64,000 nt of DNA, taken from contig JADLZK010001126.1 in assembly GCA_015847255.1 (NCBI GenBank), forward strand, positions 62,001 to 126,000. The letters run 5' to 3'. The position numbers and the translations under genes were made by a program. Each line of letters starts with the position of its first letter. Position 1 is the first letter of the stretch. The notes below the pieces were generated by a model, which saw only the letters and a program-made list of their open reading frames with translations, did not search any database and was not told the DNA's origin. Below are positions 23,780-34,011 of this stretch, in pieces. The DNA is from Hyparrhenia diplandra (lineage: Eukaryota; Streptophyta; Magnoliopsida; Poales; Poaceae).

Positions 23780-24699
23780 GATGGTGATGGTGTTTTAAAT
23801 AATCACTGACTTTTCAGCAAATGGGTACATTTACATCACAGGATGCACAATAAACACTGCAAGGAAAAAAAGAACTCTCTAAACGCCAAAACTATTGAAA
23901 TTCAGCAAACTATTGGATTGCTTCAGCTTCCTTCAAAAGAAAAGATGCAAAAAGGAGATTTTTTTTTTTTTTAAATGAGGTGAGATCAGGTGGTAGTGCA
24001 CGATGTAGTTTCAACACCATCGGAGATGCAGAAGCAAAGTATAGATTCCCCCTTCTGGGTTACACACAACAGCCTAATGACAGGACACGTGTAGCCCAAT
24101 GGTGTCGCAATCCAAGTAATTAAAACAATTGTATCATTTCTGGTGTCACTTAAGTTGACACATAATATTAGGACTAAACAAGATTCAGCATGGGTCAACA
24201 TGAAGTCAACAATCCCAACAGCAGTCAGCTGAACTAAGCAGGCGCGCAAATCCAGTAGCTCTGAGTGAAATAACCAGCAACAAGAAACAGATTCATCCAT
24301 GGTACTCGAAGCGGTCAACTACAAGAACAGGGAGGGATTCCTTGAGAAATCAAGAACTTTGTGCTAGCCTACGGAAACAATCAGTACAAGCTGAGCTAGA
24401 ACGGGAGCCAAAATCGCCAGATCTAATCTAAACCCAACAAGCAGCAGGATCAGTAGTTCAGGAGAACGAAGGGGACAGGGTCAGATCATGTATGAAAGAA
24501 AAAGAAACATAATTTTTAAAAAATGGTCATATATATACATAGAAACAAACAAATACAAACTCGTTTCATATATGATCTGACACACAAACTAGTACGTACA
24601 AATGAACGTTTGAATAAGGACACAATGAACGAATCAAAAACAAGAACCAAAATAAGTAAAATCACACAATTATCTAGTACACTAGTTAGCTAGTATAAG
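23780..24699. other. Intergenic region between element C and the calmodulin-like gene
   Basis: No gene is recognised. A T-run lies at about 23958-23972. The part near 24500-24690 probably contains the 3' UTR of the minus-strand calmodulin-like gene. Confidence 0.4.
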
Positions 24700-25139
24700 T
24701 TATGCATCCATCATGACCTTGAATTCCTCAAAACTGAGCACCCCATCGCCATTGAGATCAAACCTACAGATCATGGCCCTGCACTCATCAACGTCCTGGT
24801 GCGAGCCAAGCCTACTCAGCATCCGTTTCAGGCTCATCGGCGTGATGCACCCTCGCCTTCCATAGCATACATCCCGAACGCCTCCCTGAGCTCCCGGCGC
24901 TGCTCGCCCTCCTCCGCCGCCGGCAGCACCAGCGCCAGGAGCTCCTCCTGGCTCAGCAGCCCGTCGCCGTCGGTGTCCGCCGACGCCACCAGATGGTCCG
25001 CCTCCTCCGCCGACACATCCTCGCCCAGCGCCGCCTTCATGCACAGCCGAAGCTCGGACGCCGACAGCTTGCCGTCGCCGTCGCGGTCCAGTGACGAGAA
25101 TACGCGGCTCAACTCGGATGATGAGTTGTACACTGCCAT
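24700..25139 (-). CDS. Calmodulin-like EF-hand protein (CML), frameshifted after EF2
   Basis: This is a small calcium sensor of the plant CML family, about 146 residues and intronless. The ATG at 25139 starts MAVYNSSSELSRVF. EF1 has loop DRDGDGKLSASE (residues about 18-29) and EF2 has DTDGDGLLSQEE (about 55-66). The third site is degenerate (MYAMEGEG then CITPMSLKRM) and EF4 has DLNGDGVLSFEE near the C terminus. The frame breaks within MEGEG at about 24849-24852, where one base seems to be missing. The first frame then stops after 101 residues (24834), while EF4 and the natural end (VMMDA, stop at 24700) are in the next frame. As it stands only EF1 and EF2 would be made. This could be a real lesion or a one-base sequence error. 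A TATA box lies about 115 bp upstream. Confidence 0.92.
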
Positions 25140-25248
25140 TGTATTGATCGGTCTTCTTCAACCTTGTTGCCAAGATTCAGCAATTGGTTTTAGAAGTTTA
25201 ATTCCTTCTCAGCAAGCTTCGAGAATGACTAACTTTGCCAGCCTTGCA

Positions 25249-25263
25249 TGTATATATATAGCT
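25249..25263 (-). promoter_or_regulatory. TATA box of the calmodulin-like gene
   Basis: On the minus strand the sequence AGCTATATATATACATG lies about 110-120 bp upstream of the ATG at 25139. That distance fits a plant core promoter with a short 5' UTR. Confidence 0.6.
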
Positions 25264-25319
25264 CTATTTGCAGCAATCATGGGTGCCAATGGCGAGTTCG
25301 TGTTGATACATTCTACGGC

Positions 25320-26000
25320 ATAAATAAGTGCCTGCCTGATGGAGATCGAGGAACGGGTCACTAATTGACAGTGCATGCCAAGAAATTTTCCATGTCGAGT
25401 TCTGCACAGAGTCTGACGGCTCTAGAATGCTCTCGTTCAGCAGCTGCCCTTGTAAAAAGACACGATGATTTGTTCAGCAGCTAGCCGGTGTTGATGAAGT
25501 CCTGATCTTGATTAAGCTTGAGCTGCACGATCGCTCCGTTCGACTATTTGGTCTTCTTCTCGTTTGTTGATTTGACATAGAATGTGTTTTATGATCCAAC
25601 GAACAGATGCTATTATATTAAGTACAGTTGATCATGCTATCAGAATTTCTTCAGAATGTCAATAGTACGACTATGACAGTTCACCGTTCAAAAACTGTCT
25701 CTAACGTAGTTCTGCCGCACACAATTACTGTAGGGACGAAGAGAAGAGAAGCTGGGCAGCTGGCCGAACACGAACGCCACAGCCGGATTTCAAATTGGGA
25801 CGCCAGCCAGTTTCATACGGCCGGCCGGCGTGCAAGAACTCCAGCCACTATCAGTAAGCTGTTTGACCAAACACATACACGTATATAGTTGGGTCCAATC
25901 CGTTCAACACAGCTCAGTAATTGAATACCGCCGGCCAGTCACTTGTCCGGTCAAAAATGTTTACTAACTTTTATTATTCCCTACTAATAAAGGTACACAC
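25320..26000. other. Upstream flank of the calmodulin-like gene
   Basis: Promoter-side sequence of the minus-strand gene followed by non-coding DNA. No domain, repeat or RNA gene is recognised. Confidence 0.4.
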
Positions 26001-26017
26001 GATGCTATTAAGGTTAT

Positions 26018-26850
26018 CCGCACTCGTGGTACTTTAAATCCACAATCTAAAAGGAATGTTCCATCCCTGGTCATCAAAATTCTCTACTTTATATCCGGTT
26101 TCTCCGCGGCCGTCCATATTTAATTATATCAAACTCTCCAATCCCATTCTCTCTCCACGTCACACATAGGAAAGCAAATCACCTCTCCAATCCCATTCTC
26201 TCTCCCTCCCATCCGCTCGCGCCCGGCCTCGTGCGCCGGCGTCGCCCTCGGCGCTGCGCCCTCTCGTCCTTCACCGCGCCGGAGCCGCACGCTACGCACC
26301 GCCCGGGCCGTCGCCGCCGCGCCGTGCTCGCGGTAGCGCCAAGCTCACGTCCTACCTCACGCCCGACGCCACCTCCCGCGGCCGCCCATGGAGTCCCAGC
26401 GGTAGCGGCCGCAGCGGCCCTACATTCGCGTGGCGGCGGGCGCTTGAGCGGCGTGCGCCATGGCGTCCCCACGGCGCCGGATCTCGCGGCGGGGCGGCGT
26501 CCCCGACGTCGATGAGCAGCTCCTTCCTGTCGGACCTGCATGCGGCGCGCGGCCTCCTCCCCACGGTGCTCGCGGCGGCCTGCCCCGCATGGCTCGCAGC
26601 GGCCTCCCTTGCGCGGCTCGGCGGCGGGCGGGGCTACTCGGCGGGTCACCGGCATCGCCGCCACGGGCGCTGGTTCGGTTGCGGCGGCGCCCCTCGCGGT
26701 CCCGTCTCCCTTCCCTCTCCCACGGCGAGGTGGGCCCATGCGCGTCTTTGGCGGAAGCATCGGAAGGCCGCTTGATATCCCGTGCGGTGGGCGAACGCTA
26801 GCGCAGCGTACGACATAAAGTACCGCGGTGCAGCTCTTTTTACTGGATAT
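26018..26850. mobile_element. Possible non-autonomous DNA element with a GC-rich core
   Basis: A very GC-rich core (about 26210-26770) with open frames in several phases is flanked by AT-rich ends. The ends show a weak inverted similarity: ccgcactcgtggtactttaa on the left, and the reverse complement of the right end, which reads ctgcaccgcggtactttatg. No transposase or known domain is seen. The open frames are most likely a by-product of base composition. It could instead be an old captured gene fragment. Confidence 0.35.
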
Positions 26851-27000
26851 CGGTACTGAAGTAATCGGTCCAGTATAGCAGTGCAGACAACCTAAGTAGT
26901 ACAAAACAGACTACCACTGAGCATGCATAATCCTTCCAATGCAAGCAGTCTCAGTTGCTAGTAGCTAAACTAAACCGTGACGAGGATGCATGAACTCTTA

Positions 27001-27190
27001 GGGCATATGTGTTTCCCAAGGGATTAGGGATTAATTTTTTTTTGTTCTATTTAGTTTCTAGACTACCAAATATGAGGACTAGAGACTATTTTTTAAGTCT
27101 CATTTAGTCCCTATTTTAATAGACTTTTGGGAGGGACTAAAAGACTCCCATTTAATCCATAGTCCCTAGTCCACGGAACTAAACAGGGCA
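27001..27190. mobile_element. MITE with tagggacta subterminal motifs
   Basis: The ends form an imperfect inverted repeat: gtgtttcccaagggattaggg on the left pairs with ccctagtccacggaactaaac on the right. Internal gggactaaa/tttagtccc motifs repeat. The same type of element is found at 37056-37244. Confidence 0.65.
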
Positions 27191-27271
27191 TTAGTCAGTC
27201 AACAGCGGGCACGACGCGAGCCCAAGTGCCCAACCAAACAAGAAACAATGCAGGCGTCGTTCAGCCATGAC

Positions 27272-27519
27272 CTCCCTCCGTCCGAAAGAGGATATGGCTA
27301 GTAGGTCAAACGTTCTCAATTTTAACTAGGATTTGTAGGAAAAAAAAATGTTCAACATTTAAATCTCCAAATTATTTTGCTGTGAAAGTATATTTAGTGG
27401 ATCTATCTTATTACACTTTGCGTACTATAAATATTAATACTTTTTCATATATAATTGGTCAAAGTTAGAAAAATTAACGTCTCGAAAAACAAGAGTGATT
27501 TTTATTTTGGGAGGCAGGA
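27272..27519. mobile_element. Stowaway-like MITE
   Basis: The left end is ctccctccgtccg and the right end resembles its inverse (attttgggaggcagg). The AT-rich core of about 220 bp includes ggtcaaa/ttggtcaaag. The TA target duplication is not clean, so the right boundary is approximate. Confidence 0.5.
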
Positions 27520-27964
27520 AGCATACTTTGAAGTCACTTTGAACCCTATGAGTCACTTTGAAGCTGCAAATGATTGCATTTGCCACACTAGCTAGAAATC
27601 TAGTGCTTATGCAAAAATCTACCAAATAATAAGTACCTCCAAATAATAATGGTAGTATAAACAAAGTTTGATTCAGTATGACCAACACCAATTTATTACC
27701 ATAGCCAAAGATTGATCCAAAAATAAGTTGTCCATCACAGATTTTACCAATGTCCCAAGAATGAGATAAGCATTAAAACTGAAGCACACACTAATCCTAA
27801 ACGACAACGATTCCGATAAAAGGATCCATGCATCAGGCCAGTCTATTTCAGGGACTTGATCTCCGGCAGGTCCGTGGTCTGGAACGCTTGGACGAGGCCC
27901 CTCAAGAACCTCCTGTCGCCGCCGTGTAGCTCTCGACCCTCTCCTTGTAGCACTACAGGAGACG

Positions 27965-28450
27965 CGTCCTTTGCCGAGTGCGCGCGCGCACTCGGCAAAT
28001 GCTTCGCTTACTCGGGCGAAGGCTTCGCCGGTGCCGCACTCGGCGAACCGCACTCGGCGAAGATTTACTCGGCGAAGCCATCTTCGCCGAAAGTGCAAAG
28101 TACTGCAGTCGGCGAAGAGTTTGCCGAAAGTGTCGTGTCGACACTTTCGGCGAACCCGGCGTCGACCGTTAAACATGGAAGGGGCTTTTGCCGAGTGCCA
28201 AACGTCCCGGCACTCGGCAAAGATTTGAATATTTTTAAATCTTTGCCGAGTGCGGATGTTGGCACTCGGCAAAGTATTTATTTCGAAAAAAAACAAATAT
28301 ACTTTGCCGAGTGCTGTACGGGAGGCACTCGGCAAAGTATTTATTTTACGAAAAAAACAAATATACTTTTTGCCGAGTCTTTGTACGGGAGGCACTCGGC
28401 AAAGTTATGGTCATTTTGCCGAGTGCCACCTTTTGCACTCGGCAAACCCG
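27965..28450. repeat. Left subterminal repeat array of CACTA element 1
   Basis: Many copies of TTTGCCGAGTGC and its inverse GCACTCGGCAAA are spaced 20-60 bp apart, often as facing pairs around a short AT-rich centre. In En/Spm elements such arrays bind the TnpA-type protein. The same motif fills the right end. Confidence 0.9.
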
Positions 28451-28466
28451 CCATTTTTTCTGCGGG

Positions 28467-28937
28467 TTACCCGGCTTTGCCATTTTTCGGGATGCATATT
28501 ATCGAAGTGCTTCCATGCATCACCATCCGATGGGTGTACCAACTTCTCAGATGTATCTTTTGCCCTTCTTGTGCCATGTCATTTGTTTTCGCGGACTCCT
28601 CCGTCATGTACAGCCGTTGGAGCCTCGATACGAAAGGAAGGTGTCGTACGACCATCTCGGGGATCTTGGACTGTTTCTTCCTGCCATCACTACATTCTAC
28701 CTCCACAAACCTACAGGCTTTGCACTTTGGACAGTGCGTTGCTTCCTTGAGATCTCCCCTAAATAGGACGCACCCCTTTGGACAAGCATGGTACGACTCA
28801 TACGGCATCTTGAGTCCACGAAGAAGTCTCTGTGACTCGTACGTGTTCTTCGGCAGGACGTGACCCTCAGAAGCGGTTGCCAATAAGCGACAACGAGGGT
28901 GTCGGCCGTCTCGACTAATGCTCAATTGCGACTTCAA
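28467..28937 (-). pseudogene. TNP2-type CACTA transposase fragment
   Basis: The frame reads LPKNTYESQRLLRGLKMPYE, then a CPKGC..CPKC metal-binding motif and PFVSRLQRLYMTEESAK, all typical of the N-terminal part of plant TNP2 (Transposase_21) proteins. It stops at the subterminal repeats, so the later catalytic region is absent. A frameshift separates it from the upstream Transpos_assoc frame near 28915-28937. It is a remnant and not functional. Confidence 0.9.
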
Positions 28938-29406
28938 CGCTATAAGGCGTGAAATGGCATCCAGCCGTAACCATTGTCTTCTCGTGAAGGGGCTGCTGTG
29001 CCGCCTCCATCATCTCGTAGAACGCCTTTGCGGTTTCCTCAGGTTCCTCCTCCAATCCTCCATTGAACTGTGCATCGTGAAAGTCTGCCATCATGTCCGC
29101 CATCCCGGCATCTTGATCATACTCCTCGAGGAGGGGCCTCACCACGTCCTCTCTAATACGATCGACTTCGCCGTGGAAGATCCAGCGGCTATAGTTTGGG
29201 ACGAATCCGTTGTTGTAAATATGTTTACCCATTTCAATCTTGACTCGCTTTTTCTTGTTCTTACATTTCTTTGCACGGACACGGCATCCGAAACGAGACC
29301 CTTTAGCGACTGGGCCAAATGCATGTTCCAGGAAAGCATCGGTCCCCCTAACCCATTCAAGACTCTTACTTGCGAAGCCCGTGTACATCCACTCACGGTT
29401 ATCCAT
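28915..29406 (-). pseudogene. Transposase-associated (Transpos_assoc) domain fragment
   Basis: The frame starts MDNREWMYTGFASKSLEW at 29406, the usual N terminus of CACTA transposases with a Transpos_assoc domain, and continues with KIEMGKHIYNNGFVPNYSRW. It runs into the TNP2 fragment in another frame. Together they are the first part of one broken transposase gene of CACTA element 1. Confidence 0.88.
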
Positions 29407-29509
29407 CCTCTGTCATACGCCCATGTCAGCGAGCCACATAAGCAGCAATTGCATCTACACGGCGTTCCTACCATCTAATAGGTGAGGGGTAGGTCCTAAT
29501 CCCACCCGA

Positions 29510-29699
29510 GGATGCGTAGACAAGGTTAGCATCCATGCTCAGGTCCCGCCCGAGCCGGAATTTCGACGACACCTCCCATTTGTTCTCCCGATACACGTCT
29601 GGCGGGGAGAGTGTGTATCCGGAGAACAACGGGGAGGTCTTTGCCGAAATTCGGCTCGGGCGGGAGGCGAGCATGGATGCTAACCTTGTCTACGCATCC
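29510..29699. repeat. Near-perfect palindrome with about 94-bp arms
   Basis: The left arm (ggatgcgtagacaaggttag at about 29510) is matched by the right arm ending ctaaccttgtctacgcatcc (about 29698). The arms nearly touch at about 29605 and pair with a few mismatches. The palindrome lies just upstream of the transposase remnant in CACTA element 1. Confidence 0.88.
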
Positions 29700-30049
29700 A
29701 CGGGCTGTCCAAAAAACGTGGACAATCGAAAGCAGTACGGTCGCAGATATGCACAGATCGCATACCAACGCCCGTATCTCTTTGGACGGAGACGCCCTAA
29801 GCGGGTCGCGCTATGTAAGACAACTACAAGGGCGGGACGGGACGTGATTCATACCTACGGGGTCGGTGGAGACGCGGTGCAGCAAGACCCGCCCACGAGG
29901 ACGACCGGGGTCGCCGAGTCCCTCCGACAGGTCCTCCTACAAAACAAGGCCAAAAAAAAGTTAGTGTCCACTCAAAATTTCGGCAGCACCTCCCCTGCAC
30001 GGGGAGATACCCAAAACCTGCAAAAAACATGGCACGAAGGCCAACAACC

Positions 30050-30240
30050 ACATGCATATACCGAGAATGGGCACGAAGGCCACCAACCACCAATATGGGC
30101 ACGAAGGCCACCAACCATCAATATGCGCACGAAGGCCGCCAACCACCAATATAACAACCACCAATATGGGCACGAAGGCCACCAAACTATTTACTAACTA
30201 CTACTACTAACCCTACTAACTACTAGTACTAACCACTACT
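30050..30240. repeat. Short tandem repeats in CACTA element 1
   Basis: A unit of about 28 bp containing gggcacgaaggccaccaacc is repeated about five times with variants (about 30069-30184), followed by a degenerate (ctactaac)n stretch to about 30239. Confidence 0.75.
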
Positions 30241-30269
30241 AGAAAGATAGGGCTTACCTTGGCGTAGAA

Positions 30270-30960
30270 AGCGGCAAAACAGCGGTCGGCGGCGGCGGCG
30301 TCGATCACCAAAGCGACAACGGTCGGCGACGGCGGCGTCGATCACCGCCCGCGGCGGCACCGGTCGGCGACGGCGGCGGCGGCCGGTCCGAGAGGCACTC
30401 TCTTCCTCCTCCCCTCCCCTTCCCCTTCTTCCTCCTCCCTCTTCTTCCCTTCCTCCCTCTTCTTCCTCCTCCCTCTTCCTCTTCTTCCCTTCCCTTCCTC
30501 CCTCTTCCTCTTCTTCCCCTTCCCTTCCCTTTGCACAAGGCCGGCCTTGGTCGGCGAGGGGCGGGGCGGCGCTGGCGCCAGGGGCGCGGCCGGCGGGCGA
30601 AGGCGGGCCTTGGCGGGCGGCAGCCGGCGAAAACGAAGGCGCGCGGGCAGGCGAAGCGGCGCCAGCGGGGCGGCGCGCGCGGGCGGAGCGGCGGCGCGGC
30701 GGCCTCCGGCGTTGGGGCGGGGCCGGATCCGCCGAGATGGGCGGGCGTACCGGCGGCGGACCGGCGGCGTGGGGGCGGATCCGCGCGCGGCGGCGCGCGC
30801 GTGGCGCGGCGGTCCGCGGCCGGGCGGGGGGCGAGGTCCGGCGGGGCGGGGCGGTCGGATCCGCGAAGCGGGCGGCGGCGGGGCGAGGTCCGGCGGGAAT
30901 CGGCGGCGGCGGCGTCGCGGCGTGGCGGGCGTGGGGAAGAATGAGGAAAAATGGGTCCCT
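30270..30960. other. GC-rich low-complexity block of CACTA element 1
   Basis: This is a GGC/GCG-rich stretch with a polypyrimidine tract (tcttcctcctccc repeats at about 30400-30530). It is open in many frames on both strands, which reflects base composition. No domain is recognisable in any frame. It lies about 200 bp from the large inverted repeat. Confidence 0.6.
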
Positions 30961-31164
30961 CGGCCCGGATATTGGCGGCTTTGCCGAGTGCGAAATGCGG
31001 CACTCGGCAAAGCTCATCGGCCAATTTTTTAAAAAACCCTTCTTTGCCGAAAGTGCCACGCATCCGGGCACTCGGCAAATAATGTCTTTGCCCGAGTGCC
31101 ACGAGTCCGGGCACTCGGCAAATCTTGTCTTTCTTAGAGTGTCCCATACGGCACTTTCGGCAAA

Positions 31165-32100
31165 CTATGTTTTTTTTTTGTTTTTCGTCCCATTTTTTTT
31201 TTTTCTTTGCGTTGGGACACTAATTACATGTCATGTTCAGAATTTGGGAGAATTTCACGCTGTTTTGCTATATTTCATGATTTATTTTTATTTTCTTGAA
31301 TTTTTTCTTGGCGACTCCAAATTTGAAGCTGGTACATGAAATAATGGGCCGGTGGTCATTCAAAAAATGTTATTCACGATGTTTGGCGTATGTTTAGGCT
31401 AAATCCAGGGGACTCGCCTAAAATTTCGAACATTTATGTCTTGCGGAACATGACGAGTCACGTGCGGGAAAAGGTGTTTTTAAAATCTATAAATTCCAAA
31501 CGAAGTTTAAAATTCACGAAACTTGGCGTGGTGTCTTGTCATCTCATGGGGAGGCTGTGGAAAAAATTTGAAAAGTTTTGAGCAAGTTGTGACGTCGGAT
31601 GGCTAAAACCCGGACATCTCCACACTTCATCACATGATGGGCGTGGAGATGTGCGGGTTTTAGCCATCCGACGCCACAACTTGCTCGAAACTTTTTCAAA
31701 TTTTTTCCACAGCCTCCCCATGAGATGACAAGACACCACGCCAAGTTTCGTGAATTTTAAACTTCGCTTGGAATTTATAGATTTTAAAAACACCTTTCCC
31801 GCACGTGACTCATCATGTTCCCAAGACATAAATGTTCGAAATTTCGGCGAGTCCCCTGGATTTAGCCTAAACATACGCCAAACATCGTGAATAACATTTT
31901 TTGAATGAACACAGTCCATTATTTCATGTACCTGCAGATTCAAATTTTGAGTCGCCAAGAAAATGCAAGAAAATAAAAATAATTCATGAAATATAGCAAA
32001 ACAGCGTGAAATTCTCCCAAATTGTGAATATGACATGTAATTAGGGTACTAATGGCACACAAAAAATATGGGACTTAAAAAAAAAAAAAAAAATTAACGG
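31165..32100. repeat. Large inverted repeat (arms about 460 bp, 19-nt loop)
   Basis: The arms at about 31165-31623 and 31643-32100 are reverse complements with scattered mismatches and small indels. They meet at catctccac (31615-31623) and gtggagatg (31643-31651). Matching landmarks include the gtttggcgtatgtttaggct block and the aatttcacgctgttttgc block with their inverses. A transcript through this region would fold into a very long hairpin. No coding sequence is recognised. Confidence 0.92.
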
Positions 32101-32465
32101 TTTGCCGAGTGCCTTATGTGGCACTCGGCAAAGAGAGTATTTGCCGAGTGCCTGAGTTTGGCACTCGGCAAATCGTGTCGCGCTTGCCGAGTGCCTAGCG
32201 TGAGACACTTTCGGCAAAAGGTGACGGAGAGCGCGCGTCCGTTTGGTCCCTGTTATCCTTTGCGAGTGTATTCTTTTGCCGACGGCCGGGCACTCCGGCA
32301 AAAAGTATTATTTTTCCGAGTCTTTGTGCTTCGCCGACGGCTAGGCACTCGGCAAAGCTGGTTTTGCCGAGTGCTGAGATTGGCACTCGGCAAAGGTGTT
32401 CGTTGCCGAGTGCGCGGCTTTTGCCACTCGGCGAACCTCTTCGCACTCGGCAAAGACGCGGTTTC
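32100..32465. repeat. Right subterminal repeat array of CACTA element 1
   Basis: Facing copies of TTTGCCGAGTGC and GCACTCGGCAAA repeat here as in the left array, ending in the terminal inverted repeat just before 32472. Confidence 0.9.
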
Positions 32466-33797
32466 TGTAGTGTAGTACTTGAGCAGGTCGCCGACGATGG
32501 CGGGATCAGCGTCGGAGCAGAAGAGCTCCCCTCCTCTCCAGCTCGGCGGCGTTGTGGAGGCGCTCCAGCCACGAGTTGGCCTGGTCCAGCAGGTCCTCGA
32601 ACAGGCCACGCTTGGCGGCGTCGCGCACCGGGTCCAGGTAGTAGCCGTACGCGTTGGCCCACTTGAGCACACGCCGGCCGCGCGCGACCTCCTCGTACGC
32701 CTTGGTCAGGAACGCGAAGCTCGCCGCCGGCTGCCCCACCATGGCTGCGATCCGCTCGATCCCGGAGCTCTCGAGCTCCGCCATGTCCTTGAACACGTTC
32801 TCCAACGACGAGTAGTTCGCCGCCCACCGTTCGTAGTGGTACACGTACCTGTCCATGTCCGTGATCTGCTGCGACCTCGCTGTCTGTCCCTCATCCTGTC
32901 CGCCATTGCTCCCGCCGGCGCCGACGAAGGCAACGCAGCCTTTGTGGTTGTCCCAGGGGTCGAGACACACCCAGCAGAACTCGTGTTCGCACGGTGGCGG
33001 ACACGTCATGTGAAAGCACCCCTGGTCCTTCTCGATGGGCAGCCGGCATCTAGGGCAGTGTTTGGTGTTGGAGAGCATCCAGTTGGACGTCTCCGTGTAG
33101 GACGCGTTCTTCTCCAGCCACGCACGCACCGTGTCACACGACACCGGCCGGTGCGCCTCCTCGTTGCAGCTCCAGCAGAAACCATGCCTGCAAGCACAGA
33201 ACACGTCGCCGGCACCGCCGCCGAGGAGCTCCACGGCGCGCGTGCACCCGGCGCCGGGGCACCACTTGATCCTGCCACCACCGGTGGCACCACTACCCTC
33301 CTCCACGAACGACCGGAGCGTGAACCGTGCGAACCGTTCCCTATCCTTGTCATCAGCAGCCACGTCGACGAGCTCCTGAACAACGGCGGCGTGGCACGAC
33401 GTTTCGGGGCACCGCAACGACAAGCACCCCACGCCGTTATCCACCGCGGCGCGGATGTACGCGCGCCAGCACTCGCCGCAGTAGTAGTGCGCGCACCCCG
33501 CCGACCTCGTCTTCCCGGCGGGGTGGTCGACATAGCAGATGGCGCAGGACTTCTCGGCCCGGCTCACCACCGTCGGCACGAGAACCGCCGACGGTGGGAG
33601 GCCGGTGGCGAGGCGGACACGGGCGTCGTCGGAGAATCACTCCTCCTGGACACGGCCGGCGCTCCACTTGAAGTGGCGAAGAAGGACGGCCGCGAAGCCA
33701 CGTGGGATGGAGAGGATCTCGGCGACTTTCGTCGTCTCCGCCTCTTGACGCGCGCGGACGGCGTCCTCGGTGAGGACCACGTACCTGTGCTCCTCGT

Positions 33798-33829
<32 letters not shown>

Positions 33830-34011
33830 CTGGCGGCGTTTACTTCCGTGGTTTGTACATCCTCGGCGTAGACGTCGTCGCAGGTGTCGTCGAACACGTA
33901 CTCGTCGTCATCGCCGTCGTCGTCGGCGGCCATGTTGTCTTCGTCGTACGTATACTCGTACCCTCCGTCGCAGTCGTCGCTGCCGTCATCGTAGTCGTCG
34001 GCATCATCCAT

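Larger units (their letters stand above)
27951..32472 (-). mobile_element. CACTA (En/Spm) element 1 inside the Ariadne gene
   Basis: The 4,522-bp element starts CACTACAGGA and ends with the inverse (tttctgtagtg). Both sides carry the 3-bp duplication TAG (27948-27950, 32473-32475), as expected for CACTA elements. Subterminal arrays of GCCGAGTGC/GCACTCGGC fill about 27965-28450 and 32100-32465. The interior holds minus-strand remnants of a TNP2-type transposase, a 94-bp-arm palindrome, GC-rich sequence and a large inverted repeat. The transposase is truncated, so the element is non-autonomous. Removing the element and one TAG restores the Ariadne reading frame across the site (KYYKERVES). Confidence 0.97.
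27843..34011 (-). pseudogene. Ariadne-type RBR E3 ubiquitin ligase, split by a CACTA element
   Basis: RBR ligases take ubiquitin from an E2 onto a RING2 cysteine and pass it to a substrate. The single exon starts at 34011 with an Asp-rich acidic tail. RING1 begins near residue 156 (CAICYVDHP), then IBR (WCPGAGC, CRHGFCWSC) and RING2 (CPRCRLPIEKDQGC) with the catalytic Cys at about residue 332 still present, then the helical Ariadne domain. Four lesions are visible. A TGA replaces the Trp of EEWFSDD at codon 125 (33637-33639). One extra base lies in a C run (32528-32531 on the plus strand). A 4.5-kb CACTA element is inserted after the codons for LLKY. One base is lost near 27914 in the distal part. 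The true end (DLPEIKSLK, stop at 27843-27845) lies beyond the transposon. The gene cannot make a full ligase. Confidence 0.95.

Noticed and set aside
26179..26904. 241-codon minus-strand open frame in the GC-rich block
   Set aside because: It overlaps equally long frames on the other strand, has no domain and is rich in Arg, Ala and Gly, as expected from base composition.
30229..31147. Two minus-strand frames of 280 codons inside CACTA element 1
   Set aside because: They consist of Pro/Arg/Ala and Glu/Lys runs made by GGC repeats and a polypyrimidine tract. They are not proteins.
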